64,000 bases of DNA, taken from the NCBI GenBank assembly GCA_045580305.1, contig JAZNNQ010000001.1, forward strand, positions 176,279 through 240,278. Direction: 5' to 3'. This document shows positions 1 through 7,119 of the stretch, in pieces. Below the pieces are notes generated by a model, which saw nothing but the letters and a program-made list of their open reading frames with translations, searched no databases and was not told the DNA's origin. Within the stretch, counting starts at the first letter, position 1. Each line of letters opens with the position of its first letter. Position numbers and translations under genes: made by a program. The DNA comes from RGIG7332 sp045580305. GTDB taxonomy: Bacteria; Bacillota; Clostridia; Oscillospirales; JAAYXM01.

Positions 1-2
1 TT

Positions 3-959
3 TTAGGTAAAACTGCGGTATTGGAATTCCGCGATGCTGACGGTGTTGTTGGTATTACCGGTAACGATATCGAGGAAGCCACAAGTGAATACGGTCAGCT
101 TGAGCAGAATGGTCCTCAGCAGTATTTTGTAAGCTTAACACTTAAGCCCGATGCTGTTGCTAAGTTTACCGAAATGACCAAGAAGGCAGCTAATCGCAGC
201 GCTGACGGTACCAACTTCATTGCAATTTATATGGATGATGTTATGCAGAGCAGCCCGAGTGTTGGTGCTGAGTATGCAGCTACCGGTATTAATTCTGAAA
301 AGGTAACCATTACCGTTGGCGGTGGCGGCGAGCTTGGTGAGTCTCCGGCTGAATATGCAAAGAACCTTGCAAGTATTATCAACTCCGGTCGACTTCCGTT
401 CGCTCTCAAGGATATTGAGCTTCGTTCCGTTGGCCCGACTCTTGGTGAGCAGGCTCTCGAGACAAGCTTACTTGCAGCACTTATCGGGCTTATTCTTGTT
501 ATGATCTTTATGATCGTTATTTACCGTCTACCCGGTGTTGTTGCTTCAATTTCACTTATTTTCTACACAGCAATTGTTGTAATCATTCTTGCTGTTCTTA
601 AGATCAACCTTTCACTTCCGGGTATTGCAGGTATCATACTCTCCATCGGTATGGCGGTTGATGCTAATGTAATTATCTTTGAGCGTATTAAGGAAGAGTT
701 GAGAGCAGGTAAGACTATCAAGGCATCTATTGATGCAGGCTTTAACCGTGCTGTTACAGCGGTTATGGACTCCAATATTACTACTCTTATTGCAGCGGTA
801 GTTCTTGGTTTCTTTGGTACCGGTAGTATCCAGGGCTTTGCTTGGACACTCGGTATCGGCGTTGTTGTTTCACTGTTTACCGCAGTTATTGTTACTCGCT
901 TCCTGCTTAAGCAGCTTGTTGGTATGAATATCAAGTCGCTTAAGGCTTACGGCGCGTAA
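3..959 (+). CDS. secD: Protein translocase subunit SecD, C-terminal part (5' end outside window)
   Basis: The reading frame is open from base 3, so the gene starts upstream; 318 residues are visible. SecD is a membrane partner of SecYEG and uses the proton gradient to help pull secreted proteins out of the translocon. The visible part opens with LGKTAVLEFRDADG, the end of the first periplasmic-type domain. A hydrophobic half follows, with about five membrane segments and the RND-type signature GMAVDANVIIFERI. secF follows 18 bases downstream with its own ribosome binding site (GGGGAGGAG), so the two are co-transcribed. The pair is two genes, not the fused secDF of Bacillus. Confidence 0.96.
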   Translation, partial: LGKTAVLEFRDADGVVGITGNDIEEATSEYGQLEQNGPQQYFVSLTLKPDAVAKFTEMTKKAANRSADGTNFIAIYMDDVMQSSPSVGAEYAATGINSEKVTITVGGGGELGESPAEYAKNLASIINSGRLPFALKDIELRSVGPTLGEQALETSLLAALIGLILVMIFMIVIYRLPGVVASISLIFYTAIVVIILAVLKINLSLPGIAGIILSIGMAVDANVIIFERIKEELRAGKTIKASIDAGFNRAVTAVMDSNITTLIAAVVLGFFGTGSIQGFAWTLGIGVVVSLFTAVIVTRFLLKQLVGMNIKSLKAYGA

Positions 960-977
960 GAGGGGAGGAGAAGAATT

Positions 978-1883
978 ATGAAAAACTTAAATTTTGTTAA
1001 TAAATTCCCGATTTTCGGTGCCGTTGCGGCAGTTTTTTGTATCGTTGGCCTTTTAGCTGTAGCACTCCTTCCGTTCGGTGTAAACTGGTTCAACCTTGAC
1101 ATTGACTTTGTCGGCGGTACTACAATGCAGTACAATATGCACAAACAGCTTGACAAAGCAGAGCTTGACAAGATCGAAGCATTGGTTGAAGACACCATCG
1201 GCCAGGGCGACTCTGTATCATCTATGCAGAAATCCGGTGTAGGTGATGAAGAGGTTGTTATCAAGGCAATAACTCTTGATACCGAAACACGCGACAAAGT
1301 ATTTGTTGCGCTTCAGAGTGCATACAACTTAACAGAAACCGATATTCTTTCTGTTGACAATGTTGACCCGATTATGGGTTCTGACATTCGTGATGCAGCG
1401 ATCCTTTCAGCTCTCTTAGCGGTTATTTTGATGCTTGTTTACATCGCTATCCGTTTTGACCTTAAGTCCGGTATTGCTGCGGTTATCGCACTTATCCATG
1501 ACTTACTCGTAATGCTCAGCTTCTATGTTATTTTACAGATTCCGCTTAATATGAACTTCATTGCGGCAGCGCTTACCATTCTCGGTTACTCAATTAACGC
1601 TACAATCGTTATCTTTGACCGTGTCCGTGAAAATCGCAAGCTCTTACGCAAGGCAACCTTTGGCGAAATCGTTAACACAAGTATTCACCAGACCGTTACA
1701 AGAAGCTTGAATACGACCATCACTACATTGATTACCATTATTTTGGTTATCGTATTAAGTGTTGATTCTATCCGCAACTTTGCTATTCCGATCAGTATTG
1801 GTATTGTTGCAGGTCTCTATTCTTCCGTATGTCTTTCCGGTCCTATTTGGTCCAGACTTATGGGTAACAACAAGAAAGCATAA
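978..1883 (+). CDS. secF: Protein translocase subunit SecF
   Basis: This 301-residue protein is the usual SecF length. It has an N-terminal membrane helix (about residues 10-30), the SecF signature FVGGTTMQYN, an extracytoplasmic domain to about residue 130, and five C-terminal membrane segments containing GYSINATIVIFDRVRENRKL. It works with SecD as an accessory complex of SecYEG in protein export. The ATG follows GGGGAGGAG, and a strong terminator sits 8 bases after the stop, so secF ends the operon. Confidence 0.97.
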   Translation: MKNLNFVNKFPIFGAVAAVFCIVGLLAVALLPFGVNWFNLDIDFVGGTTMQYNMHKQLDKAELDKIEALVEDTIGQGDSVSSMQKSGVGDEEVVIKAITLDTETRDKVFVALQSAYNLTETDILSVDNVDPIMGSDIRDAAILSALLAVILMLVYIAIRFDLKSGIAAVIALIHDLLVMLSFYVILQIPLNMNFIAAALTILGYSINATIVIFDRVRENRKLLRKATFGEIVNTSIHQTVTRSLNTTITTLITIILVIVLSVDSIRNFAIPISIGIVAGLYSSVCLSGPIWSRLMGNNKKA

Positions 1884-1890
1884 AAGAATT

Positions 1891-1930
1891 TTCAGGACAG
1901 CTCATTAATAAGCTGTCCTGAACTTTTTTA
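1891..1930 (+). terminator. Intrinsic terminator of secDF
   Basis: A perfect 12-bp stem (1891-1902 with 1911-1922, sequence TTCAGGACAGCT) closes an 8-base loop and is followed by CTTTTTTA. Confidence 0.93.
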
Positions 1931-1962
1931 TATTTTTCGACAAATATCGACAAAAATGATCT

Positions 1963-1999
1963 TAAATTATGAACAAACCCTGAATTTGTTCATAATTTA
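1963..1999. repeat. Perfect 15-bp inverted repeat upstream of the DUF6514-like gene
   Basis: TAAATTATGAACAAA (1963-1977) and its exact reverse complement (1985-1999) flank a 7-base spacer. No T-tract follows, so it does not look like a terminator. Just upstream lies a short direct repeat of TCGACAAA (about 1938-1955). It may be an operator for the genes that follow; this is inference from position only. Confidence 0.6.
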
Positions 2000-2121
2000 G
2001 ACTAATTCTCCCCTTGATATGTCGAAACTTGCGATGAATAGTTGTGGATTTTTGTAAAATAAAGTTATATAATTTTATTTACCACACTAAATAGGCACAA
2101 AGGTAATGGGGGGCGAATATT

Positions 2122-2430
2122 GTGGAGCGTGAAATTTATACTAAAGAAAAGACACTTATGATGCAAAGTGGAGAGAGCTTTAAAATAAAGTACGAAATCT
2201 TGAAAGACATAACTGATGGTCGTTATTCGTACGGAATTGCCATATCTACCTTTCATAAATGCGAAAATTTGAACGAATTTGTGGAAATTAATGATATTAC
2301 AGAAAATTTTGTTGAAATGCAAGCACTATTTATGGTATTATATAAGTATGAGGTAACACCTATGACACTATATGATGTTTTGGATGTTTACCTTGCGGAT
2401 CAAGACACTTTGTTAGCAACATTAAATTAA
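2122..2430 (+). CDS. Small conserved protein, DUF6514-like
   Basis: A 102-residue cytoplasmic protein with a GTG start behind a GGGGGG-type ribosome binding site. The C-terminal stretch YEVTPMTLYDVLDVYLAD resembles the conserved end of DUF6514, a small clostridial family of unknown function; I base this on recall of the family pattern and not on a search. It has no signal peptide or membrane segment. It lies directly before nrdR (gap 17 bases to the nrdR ATG), so the two are probably co-transcribed. No function can be assigned. Confidence 0.6.
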   Translation: MEREIYTKEKTLMMQSGESFKIKYEILKDITDGRYSYGIAISTFHKCENLNEFVEINDITENFVEMQALFMVLYKYEVTPMTLYDVLDVYLADQDTLLATLN

Positions 2431-2447
2431 TTTATGAGGTGAGTAGT

Positions 2448-2909
2448 ATGAATTGCCCATTTTGCAATCACCCCGACAGTAAAGTAGTTGATTCCCGTCC
2501 CACCGATGAAGGCGGAAGCATTCGCCGTCGTCGCGAATGTCTTGCTTGTCAGCGGCGTTTTACCACATATGAAACAATAGAAAAAATGTCAATGTATGTT
2601 GTAAAGAAAGATGGCACAAGGCAGCCATTTGACAAGATGAAAATTCTCAACGGCTTAACTCGTGCTTGCGAAAAAAGACCTGTACCTCTTGCTGTACTTG
2701 AATCCGTTGCAAACGATGTTGAGCAGCTTTTACAGAATACCCTTGAGCGTGAGGTTTCCACTAATGTAATCGGTGAGCTTATTATGAAAAAGCTTAAAGA
2801 GATAGATCAGGTAGCATATATACGCTTTGTTTCGGTTTACCGTTCATTCGATGACATTGACTCTTTTCTTAAGGAACTTGAAATTATCAAAACAGATTAT
2901 CAAAAGTAA
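2448..2909 (+). CDS. nrdR: Transcriptional repressor NrdR
   Basis: This 153-residue protein matches NrdR throughout. The N-terminal zinc ribbon has MNCPFC and ECLACQRRF (two CxxC pairs), and an ATP-cone domain follows from about residue 47 (VVKKDGTRQPFDKMKI). NrdR senses ATP/dATP and represses ribonucleotide reductase genes. The ATG at 2448 is chosen over the in-frame GTG at 2439 because GAGGTG (2436-2441) is correctly spaced for it and the family begins MxCPxC. The last 23 bases overlap the end of the convergent DUF4363 gene, and there is no terminator between them. Confidence 0.95.
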   Translation: MNCPFCNHPDSKVVDSRPTDEGGSIRRRRECLACQRRFTTYETIEKMSMYVVKKDGTRQPFDKMKILNGLTRACEKRPVPLAVLESVANDVEQLLQNTLEREVSTNVIGELIMKKLKEIDQVAYIRFVSVYRSFDDIDSFLKELEIIKTDYQK

Positions 2910-3267
2910 GAATATCGCCTTTACCAATGTTCTCAACAAGCGTCGCAAGACGCTTGTTTTCGGTTATATAGCCGTTTTTATCATTTATGAGTATAAGGGA
3001 GTTGACTCGCACGATTAAATCGCTTATTTCGTTTAAATCGCGGTGCATAAGAAAAAGCGCAAGGCGGGGACGATACTTATTCCAAAGGGTAGATGTGAGT
3101 GATATGTGCCCAAGTGCAGTTTTCCAGTTCCCGCGTGTCACTTCGATTTCACACATATCAAGTGTATCGAGTAATTTTTCGCTGATATTTTTCGTATAAT
3201 TAATTGAGAAGAATGACCCGGTGAGGATCAGGGTAAGAATAACAATAGCGGTTATATTCTGCTTCAT
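2887..3267 (-). CDS. DUF4363 family protein
   Basis: A 126-residue protein with one N-terminal membrane segment (IVILTLILTGSFFSIN), probably a signal anchor, and a helical extracytoplasmic remainder. In Clostridia and Bacilli DUF4363 proteins are commonly encoded beside a DUF421 (YetF) membrane protein, as here; several such pairs are linked to spores, but the biochemical role is unknown. Its ATG lies one base after the DUF421 stop, and its ribosome binding site AGGAGC is inside the end of that gene, so translation is probably coupled. It ends inside the nrdR coding region. Confidence 0.75.
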   Translation of the reverse strand: MKQNITAIVILTLILTGSFFSINYTKNISEKLLDTLDMCEIEVTRGNWKTALGHISLTSTLWNKYRPRLALFLMHRDLNEISDLIVRVNSLILINDKNGYITENKRLATLVENIGKGDILTFDNLF

Positions 3268-3268
3268 C

Positions 3269-3943
3269 TTATTGCTCCTTTGGGATTATAGTCATATTTT
3301 CTTTTTCATCCATCTGCAATAAAAACACCTGGCTTGCTTTCTCATAGCCGTTTTTATTTAATATCTTTTTTAGCCAGTTTTTATCTTTCTTAAGTTTTTG
3401 TACATTGTTCCAGACAATACTCCCGTCTGAAATTATAGCAAGCGGCAGTGAATTTTCGGTACTATTTATACCCAAATCTTCCCGCGTTGGCATTTCATAT
3501 TGCGGGTAGGGGATAACGGTTAACTTTCCGCTTGTTTCCAAAATTGCATAGCGTACTTTATCAATATCCGGATACCCCTTTAATCTTAGTTCTTCAAGAA
3601 GCTCGTCCAATGTTAATCGTAACCGCTTCATCTCCGGTTGATTTATTTTCCCGTTTGATATTAAAACACTGTTCTCGCCAAAAAGAATTTTTTTACATTT
3701 ATCACTCTTAAGTGCTAATGACGATGTAAATATTTCAAGTGACAGAAGGGTCAGAATGGGGATAATTCCGGCTAAAAGGGGTGTGCCGTTGTCCTGCATT
3801 GGAATTGCTGCAAGTTCGGAAATAAGAATGGTTACGACCAGTTCAGAGGGGGAAAGCTCGCCAACTTGCCGTTTTCCCATAATACGAAGGGCCACTATGG
3901 TGATAAGATACAAAATTATCGTCCGAATAAAGGCAATTGTCAT
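3269..3943 (-). CDS. DUF421 / YetF-family membrane protein
   Basis: This 224-residue protein has three membrane segments in the first 90 residues, with the family motif MGKRQVGELSPSELVVTILIS. The cytoplasmic YetF domain follows and contains LDELLEELRLKGYPDIDKVRYAILE. The ATG at 3943 is preceded by GGAG at a 9-base distance; the upstream in-frame TTG at 3958 overlaps that site and is rejected. It forms a two-gene unit with the DUF4363 gene. Family members are found in spore formers; the molecular function is not established. Confidence 0.88.
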   Translation of the reverse strand: MTIAFIRTIILYLITIVALRIMGKRQVGELSPSELVVTILISELAAIPMQDNGTPLLAGIIPILTLLSLEIFTSSLALKSDKCKKILFGENSVLISNGKINQPEMKRLRLTLDELLEELRLKGYPDIDKVRYAILETSGKLTVIPYPQYEMPTREDLGINSTENSLPLAIISDGSIVWNNVQKLKKDKNWLKKILNKNGYEKASQVFLLQMDEKENMTIIPKEQ

Positions 3944-3966
3944 ATAAAAAAACTCCAATCTTCCTC

Positions 3967-3995
3967 TTGCATTTTCTTTTATTATGTGTTAAACT
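3967..3995 (+). promoter_or_regulatory. Promoter of tRNA-Pro
   Basis: TTGCAT (3967-3972) and TAAACT (3990-3995) are separated by 17 bases. The expected start point is a few bases before the mature tRNA at 4008. Confidence 0.6.
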
Positions 3996-4007
3996 ATCTA
4001 TTGTTAT

Positions 4008-4084
4008 CCGGGTGTAGCGCAGCTTGGTAGCGCGCTTGAATGGGGTTCAAGAGGCCGCAGGTTCGACTCCTGTCACTCGGACCA
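4008..4084 (+). tRNA. tRNA-Pro (anticodon GGG)
   Basis: The 77-base cloverleaf has acceptor arm CCGGGTG (4008-4014) pairing with CACTCGG (one G-U), a D loop with AGCTTGGTAG, an anticodon stem CTTGA/TCAAG around loop ATGGGGT giving anticodon GGG, and a T arm with GGTTCGACTCC. The 3' CCA is encoded. It stands alone between its own promoter and a terminator. Confidence 0.95.
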
Positions 4085-4120
4085 AAAAGAGCAAGTCTTT
4101 CGACTTGCTCTTTTTATTTT
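4085..4120. terminator. Bidirectional terminator between tRNA-Pro and the amidase gene
   Basis: The stem AAAAGAGCAAGTC (4085-4097) pairs with 4102-4114 around the loop TTTC. It has T-runs on both strands, so it can serve the tRNA (plus) and the amidase gene (minus), whose stop codon overlaps the outer stem. Confidence 0.88.
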
Positions 4121-4605
4121 CTAACACCTTCAATATGGAGAAATCTTGCATTTGCATAATTATATGTGCTAAGTCTACGCAAAAAAGCATCGTCCGAGTG
4201 AGCGGCAACAAAAATTCCGGCAGGGGTTGGATTAATCTTTGCAACCACAAGTAATGTGTGGTAAAACATCCCGTTTTCATTGGCAAGTTGCACCACATCA
4301 CCGATTTCAATCCCGTTTTCATAAGTTTCACTGGCATATGGTCCCGATCCTTTATTTGTAGTGAAAAAATTATAGAAATATGTTACGCCGGTCCATGCGG
4401 CGGCACGATTGTCCGGTGAAATATAATACCAACCTACATCAGGAGTATAATTCATTACTCCTGCGCCCGCATAGACGCACTGGGAGACGAAATTTGTACA
4501 GTCGCCACCAATACCGGTAAAGTTAAAATAGGCCGGATTTCGGCCGTATGCCCACCGTGCGGCGTATCTTACGGCGGCAGATCGATTATAAGGTAAATTC
4601 ATCAT
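4114..4605 (-). CDS. Amidase-domain protein (Amidase_6 type)
   Basis: The 163-residue protein carries the Amidase_6 pattern: YNRSAAVRYAARWAYGRNPAY followed by the catalytic-Cys region GGDCTNFVSQCVYAGAG (NlpC/P60-like fold), and a later His in FYHTLLVV. Members are putative peptidoglycan or amide hydrolases; the substrate is unknown. No signal peptide is visible. The ATG at 4605 lies 9 bases from the GGAGG motif. That SD is inside the 3' arm of the hairpin at 4611-4647, which also looks like the terminator of the upstream PTS IIC-like gene. Confidence 0.85.
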   Translation of the reverse strand: MMNLPYNRSAAVRYAARWAYGRNPAYFNFTGIGGDCTNFVSQCVYAGAGVMNYTPDVGWYYISPDNRAAAWTGVTYFYNFFTTNKGSGPYASETYENGIEIGDVVQLANENGMFYHTLLVVAKINPTPAGIFVAAHSDDAFLRRLSTYNYANARFLHIEGVRK

Positions 4606-4610
4606 AAGAA

Positions 4611-4647
4611 AAAACCTCCCGATACAGTATATGTATCGAGAGGTTTT
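4611..4647 (-). terminator. Terminator-like hairpin containing the amidase SD
   Basis: On the minus strand AAAACCTC pairs with GAGGTTTT and CGATAC with GTATCG, with one internal mismatch and a 7-base loop, followed by a T-run. It lies between the PTS IIC-like stop and the amidase ATG, and the amidase SD (GGAGG) is in the 3' arm. It can therefore end the upstream transcript and also mask translation of the next gene on read-through. Confidence 0.8.
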
Positions 4648-4651
4648 AATG

Positions 4652-5731
4652 TTACAGATCAAGCTTTAAATCATTTTCCTTTATCCAACCGATCTTACGG
4701 AGCAGAAGCCCAATAAGTGGTGTAATAATAGCGGGGAGAACAACCGATATAAGGATAAGGCCAACCCAATCATAGGTGGTTACGGCAACTTTTACGCCGC
4801 TTGCAATATCATTCATCCAACCGCTGAACACACCGATAGGACCAACAAGACCGCATGTGCCCATACCCGAGGACACTGGTGCACCGTTCATCTCCAACTT
4901 AAATATACAAGTAGCGATAGGGCCGGTAATTGCCGAAGTGAGTATAGCAGGAATCCAAATTTTGGGATTTCTTACGATATTGCCCATCTGCAGCATACTC
5001 GTACCGATTCCTTGGGAAACAAGGCCACCCCAACGGTTCTCCTTAAAACTGAGTGTTGCAAAGCCTACCATATTAGCACAACAACCGGCGAGCGCTGCGC
5101 CACCTGCAAGCCCTGTCAGACCAAGCGCCGCGCAGATTGCGGCTGAACTGATAGGCAAGGTGAGTGCTATACCAACAATAACCGAAACTAAAATACCCAT
5201 TACAAACGGTTGTTGCTCGGTGGCCCACATAATTGCCTGACCTACAGCAGATGCGGCAGCGCCTATGTAAGGTGCAAAGAACATTGATAAAAGCACACCC
5301 ACAATGATAGTTACCGCAGGGGTTACTATTATATCTACTTTTGTTTCTTTGCTTACAAGTTTTCCAAACTCAGCGGCAATTACAACCATAAAATAAACCG
5401 CCAGAGGGCCGCCTGCACCGCCTAAAATGTTTGCGGCGGCACCGACTGTTACCAAGGAAAACAAAACTAATGGAGGGCAAGCCATCGCGTGACCTATAGC
5501 CACCGCCATAGCGGCACCCTGAACCTCGGGGTGATTTACCGTATCAGCAGCATATGTACCGATTTGAGTTAAGATATCTATGCCAAATTGCTGGCCGATG
5601 GTTTTTAAAATCGTACCGATCAGCAGGGAGGCAAAAAGACCCTGAGCCATTGCACCGAGCGCGTCGATAAAATATCTTTTCGAGCTGAACACAATGTCTT
5701 TTTTCTTCAAGAAGTTAAGAAACTTTTTCAT
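4652..5731 (-). CDS. PTS EIIC-like membrane protein (PTS_EIIC_2 family)
   Basis: The 359-residue protein has about nine or ten membrane segments with Gly/Ala-rich stretches such as GLTGLAGGAALAGCC and MGTCGLVGPIGVFSGWM, typical of the PTS_EIIC_2 family. Such proteins are annotated as sugar-specific EIIC permeases. No EIIA or EIIB domain is present here or next door, so phosphotransferase-coupled transport is unproven. The ATG is preceded by AGGAG, and a good promoter lies upstream. Confidence 0.82.
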   Translation of the reverse strand: MKKFLNFLKKKDIVFSSKRYFIDALGAMAQGLFASLLIGTILKTIGQQFGIDILTQIGTYAADTVNHPEVQGAAMAVAIGHAMACPPLVLFSLVTVGAAANILGGAGGPLAVYFMVVIAAEFGKLVSKETKVDIIVTPAVTIIVGVLLSMFFAPYIGAAASAVGQAIMWATEQQPFVMGILVSVIVGIALTLPISSAAICAALGLTGLAGGAALAGCCANMVGFATLSFKENRWGGLVSQGIGTSMLQMGNIVRNPKIWIPAILTSAITGPIATCIFKLEMNGAPVSSGMGTCGLVGPIGVFSGWMNDIASGVKVAVTTYDWVGLILISVVLPAIITPLIGLLLRKIGWIKENDLKLDL

Positions 5732-5761
5732 ATTACCAACTCCTATTTATTTATTGGAATT

Positions 5762-5790
5762 ATTTTAGCACTATATTTAAATTAAAACAA
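5762..5790 (-). promoter_or_regulatory. Promoter of the PTS IIC-like gene
   Basis: On the minus strand TTGTTT (5785-5790) and TAAAAT (5762-5767) are 17 bases apart, about 30 bases upstream of the start codon. Confidence 0.6.
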
Positions 5791-5843
5791 TGTTAATTTG
5801 ACAAAAGAAATTCAAATAAAAGATAGCGCTTTTATGCAAAGTA

Positions 5844-5852
5844 TGTTATAAT
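5844..5852 (+). promoter_or_regulatory. Extended -10 promoter of the AI-2E-family gene
   Basis: TGTTATAAT (5844-5852) matches an extended -10 element; no strong -35 is visible. Because it overlaps the in-frame ATG at 5851, that codon would not be in the transcript. This supports the start at 5881. Confidence 0.55.
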
Positions 5853-5880
5853 GAAGAAAATCTCTTGTGGATGTGATGAT

Positions 5881-7119
5881 ATGAAATTTGAATGGAACAA
5901 GAAATATACAACAATCTCAGTATATATTCTTATCGTTGCCGCAATCGGCATGATTGTTTTCCAAGCTATAGCCAATTTACCATATATTTTTAATCTGCTT
6001 GGAACTTTTATCGATATTATTTCACCATTTTTACTGGGTCTTGTTTTTGCTTACATACTTTATCCTGTATTAAGACTCTTTGAAGAGGTTGTTTTGCCGT
6101 TCATTACCGGCAAGAAACTTTCCCGTAGAACATACAGGAATTTAAGTATCTTTATTACAATACTTTTGGGTATTTCTGCCGTTGCAGTTTTATTCTATTT
6201 TATTATTCCTGAGCTTTTAAACAATGTCAATGTACTTATTTCTCAGATAGCAGCTTATGCGCCGACCGTAGAGAACGCTCTCAACGAGTTTTTTACACGC
6301 TTCCATATGGCTGAGTCTTTGGCACCTATTATTTCTACAATCACCAGTTCGGTGCAGGAGTTTTTTAGCCAGACATTCGTATTTATTTCAAAATCTCTCG
6401 GCAGTGTGATTAACGCTACAATTAACTTAACTACAACGATTATTAACATATTTGTGGGTGTATTTATTGCAATTTATCTCTGGGGTTCAAAAGAGAAATT
6501 CATCGCACAGACCAAAAAATTAAGCTATGCATATCTACCGGAGAAGTTTGTTAATAAAGCAATCGCATTACTACAAGAAGCAAATAAAATATTCGGCGGA
6601 TTCATTTCCGGTAAGATTGTTGATTCTGCAATAATTGGTGTACTTTGTTATGTAGGAATGCTTATTTTGGATATTCCATACGCTCTTTTGATTAGCGTTA
6701 TTGTTGGTGTGACAAATATTATCCCTTATTTTGGCCCGTTTATTGGTGCAATTCCGTCCATTTTGTTATTACTTATGGTTGATCCTATTGAAGCTCTCTG
6801 GTTTGGCGTTTTTGTTCTGGTTCTTCAACAGCTCGACGGTAGTATTATTGGCCCCAAAATACTCGGAGAATCAACCGGATTAACTGCTATATGGGTTATT
6901 TTTTCCGTTACCGTATTCGGAGGTATATTTGGCTTTGTAGGTATGCTTGTCGGTGTTCCGCTTTTTGCCATGATTTATGCTATAGTAAAAAGATCGGTCA
7001 ACGACCGACTGACGAAAAAGAACCTTTCCACTAACACTAATGATTACGCGTCAGAAGAAAACAAGATAATCAAAAAAGGGGAAAGGAAGATCCGAGGCAA
7101 GAAAAATGAGAAAAAATAA
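5881..7119 (+). CDS. AI-2E family transporter (PerM/UPF0118)
   Basis: The 412-residue permease has an N-terminal pair of membrane helices, a central amphipathic region and a C-terminal helix bundle containing the family signature ITNIIPYFGPFIGAIPS-like VTNIIPYFGPFIGAIP. Members export small molecules; only a few have been tied to autoinducer-2, so the substrate is open. The start at 5881 (MKFEWNKKY) is preferred because a -10 element overlaps the upstream ATG at 5851. The last 14 bases overlap the start of the SLH-M3 gene, which suggests coupled expression. Confidence 0.85.
   Translation: MKFEWNKKYTTISVYILIVAAIGMIVFQAIANLPYIFNLLGTFIDIISPFLLGLVFAYILYPVLRLFEEVVLPFITGKKLSRRTYRNLSIFITILLGISAVAVLFYFIIPELLNNVNVLISQIAAYAPTVENALNEFFTRFHMAESLAPIISTITSSVQEFFSQTFVFISKSLGSVINATINLTTTIINIFVGVFIAIYLWGSKEKFIAQTKKLSYAYLPEKFVNKAIALLQEANKIFGGFISGKIVDSAIIGVLCYVGMLILDIPYALLISVIVGVTNIIPYFGPFIGAIPSILLLLMVDPIEALWFGVFVLVLQQLDGSIIGPKILGESTGLTAIWVIFSVTVFGGIFGFVGMLVGVPLFAMIYAIVKRSVNDRLTKKNLSTNTNDYASEENKIIKKGERKIRGKKNEKK

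Noticed and set aside
4024..4254. Open frame across the tRNA-Pro region
   Set aside because: It is an accidental frame over the tRNA and the amidase gene; the cloverleaf, CCA end and terminator explain the bases.
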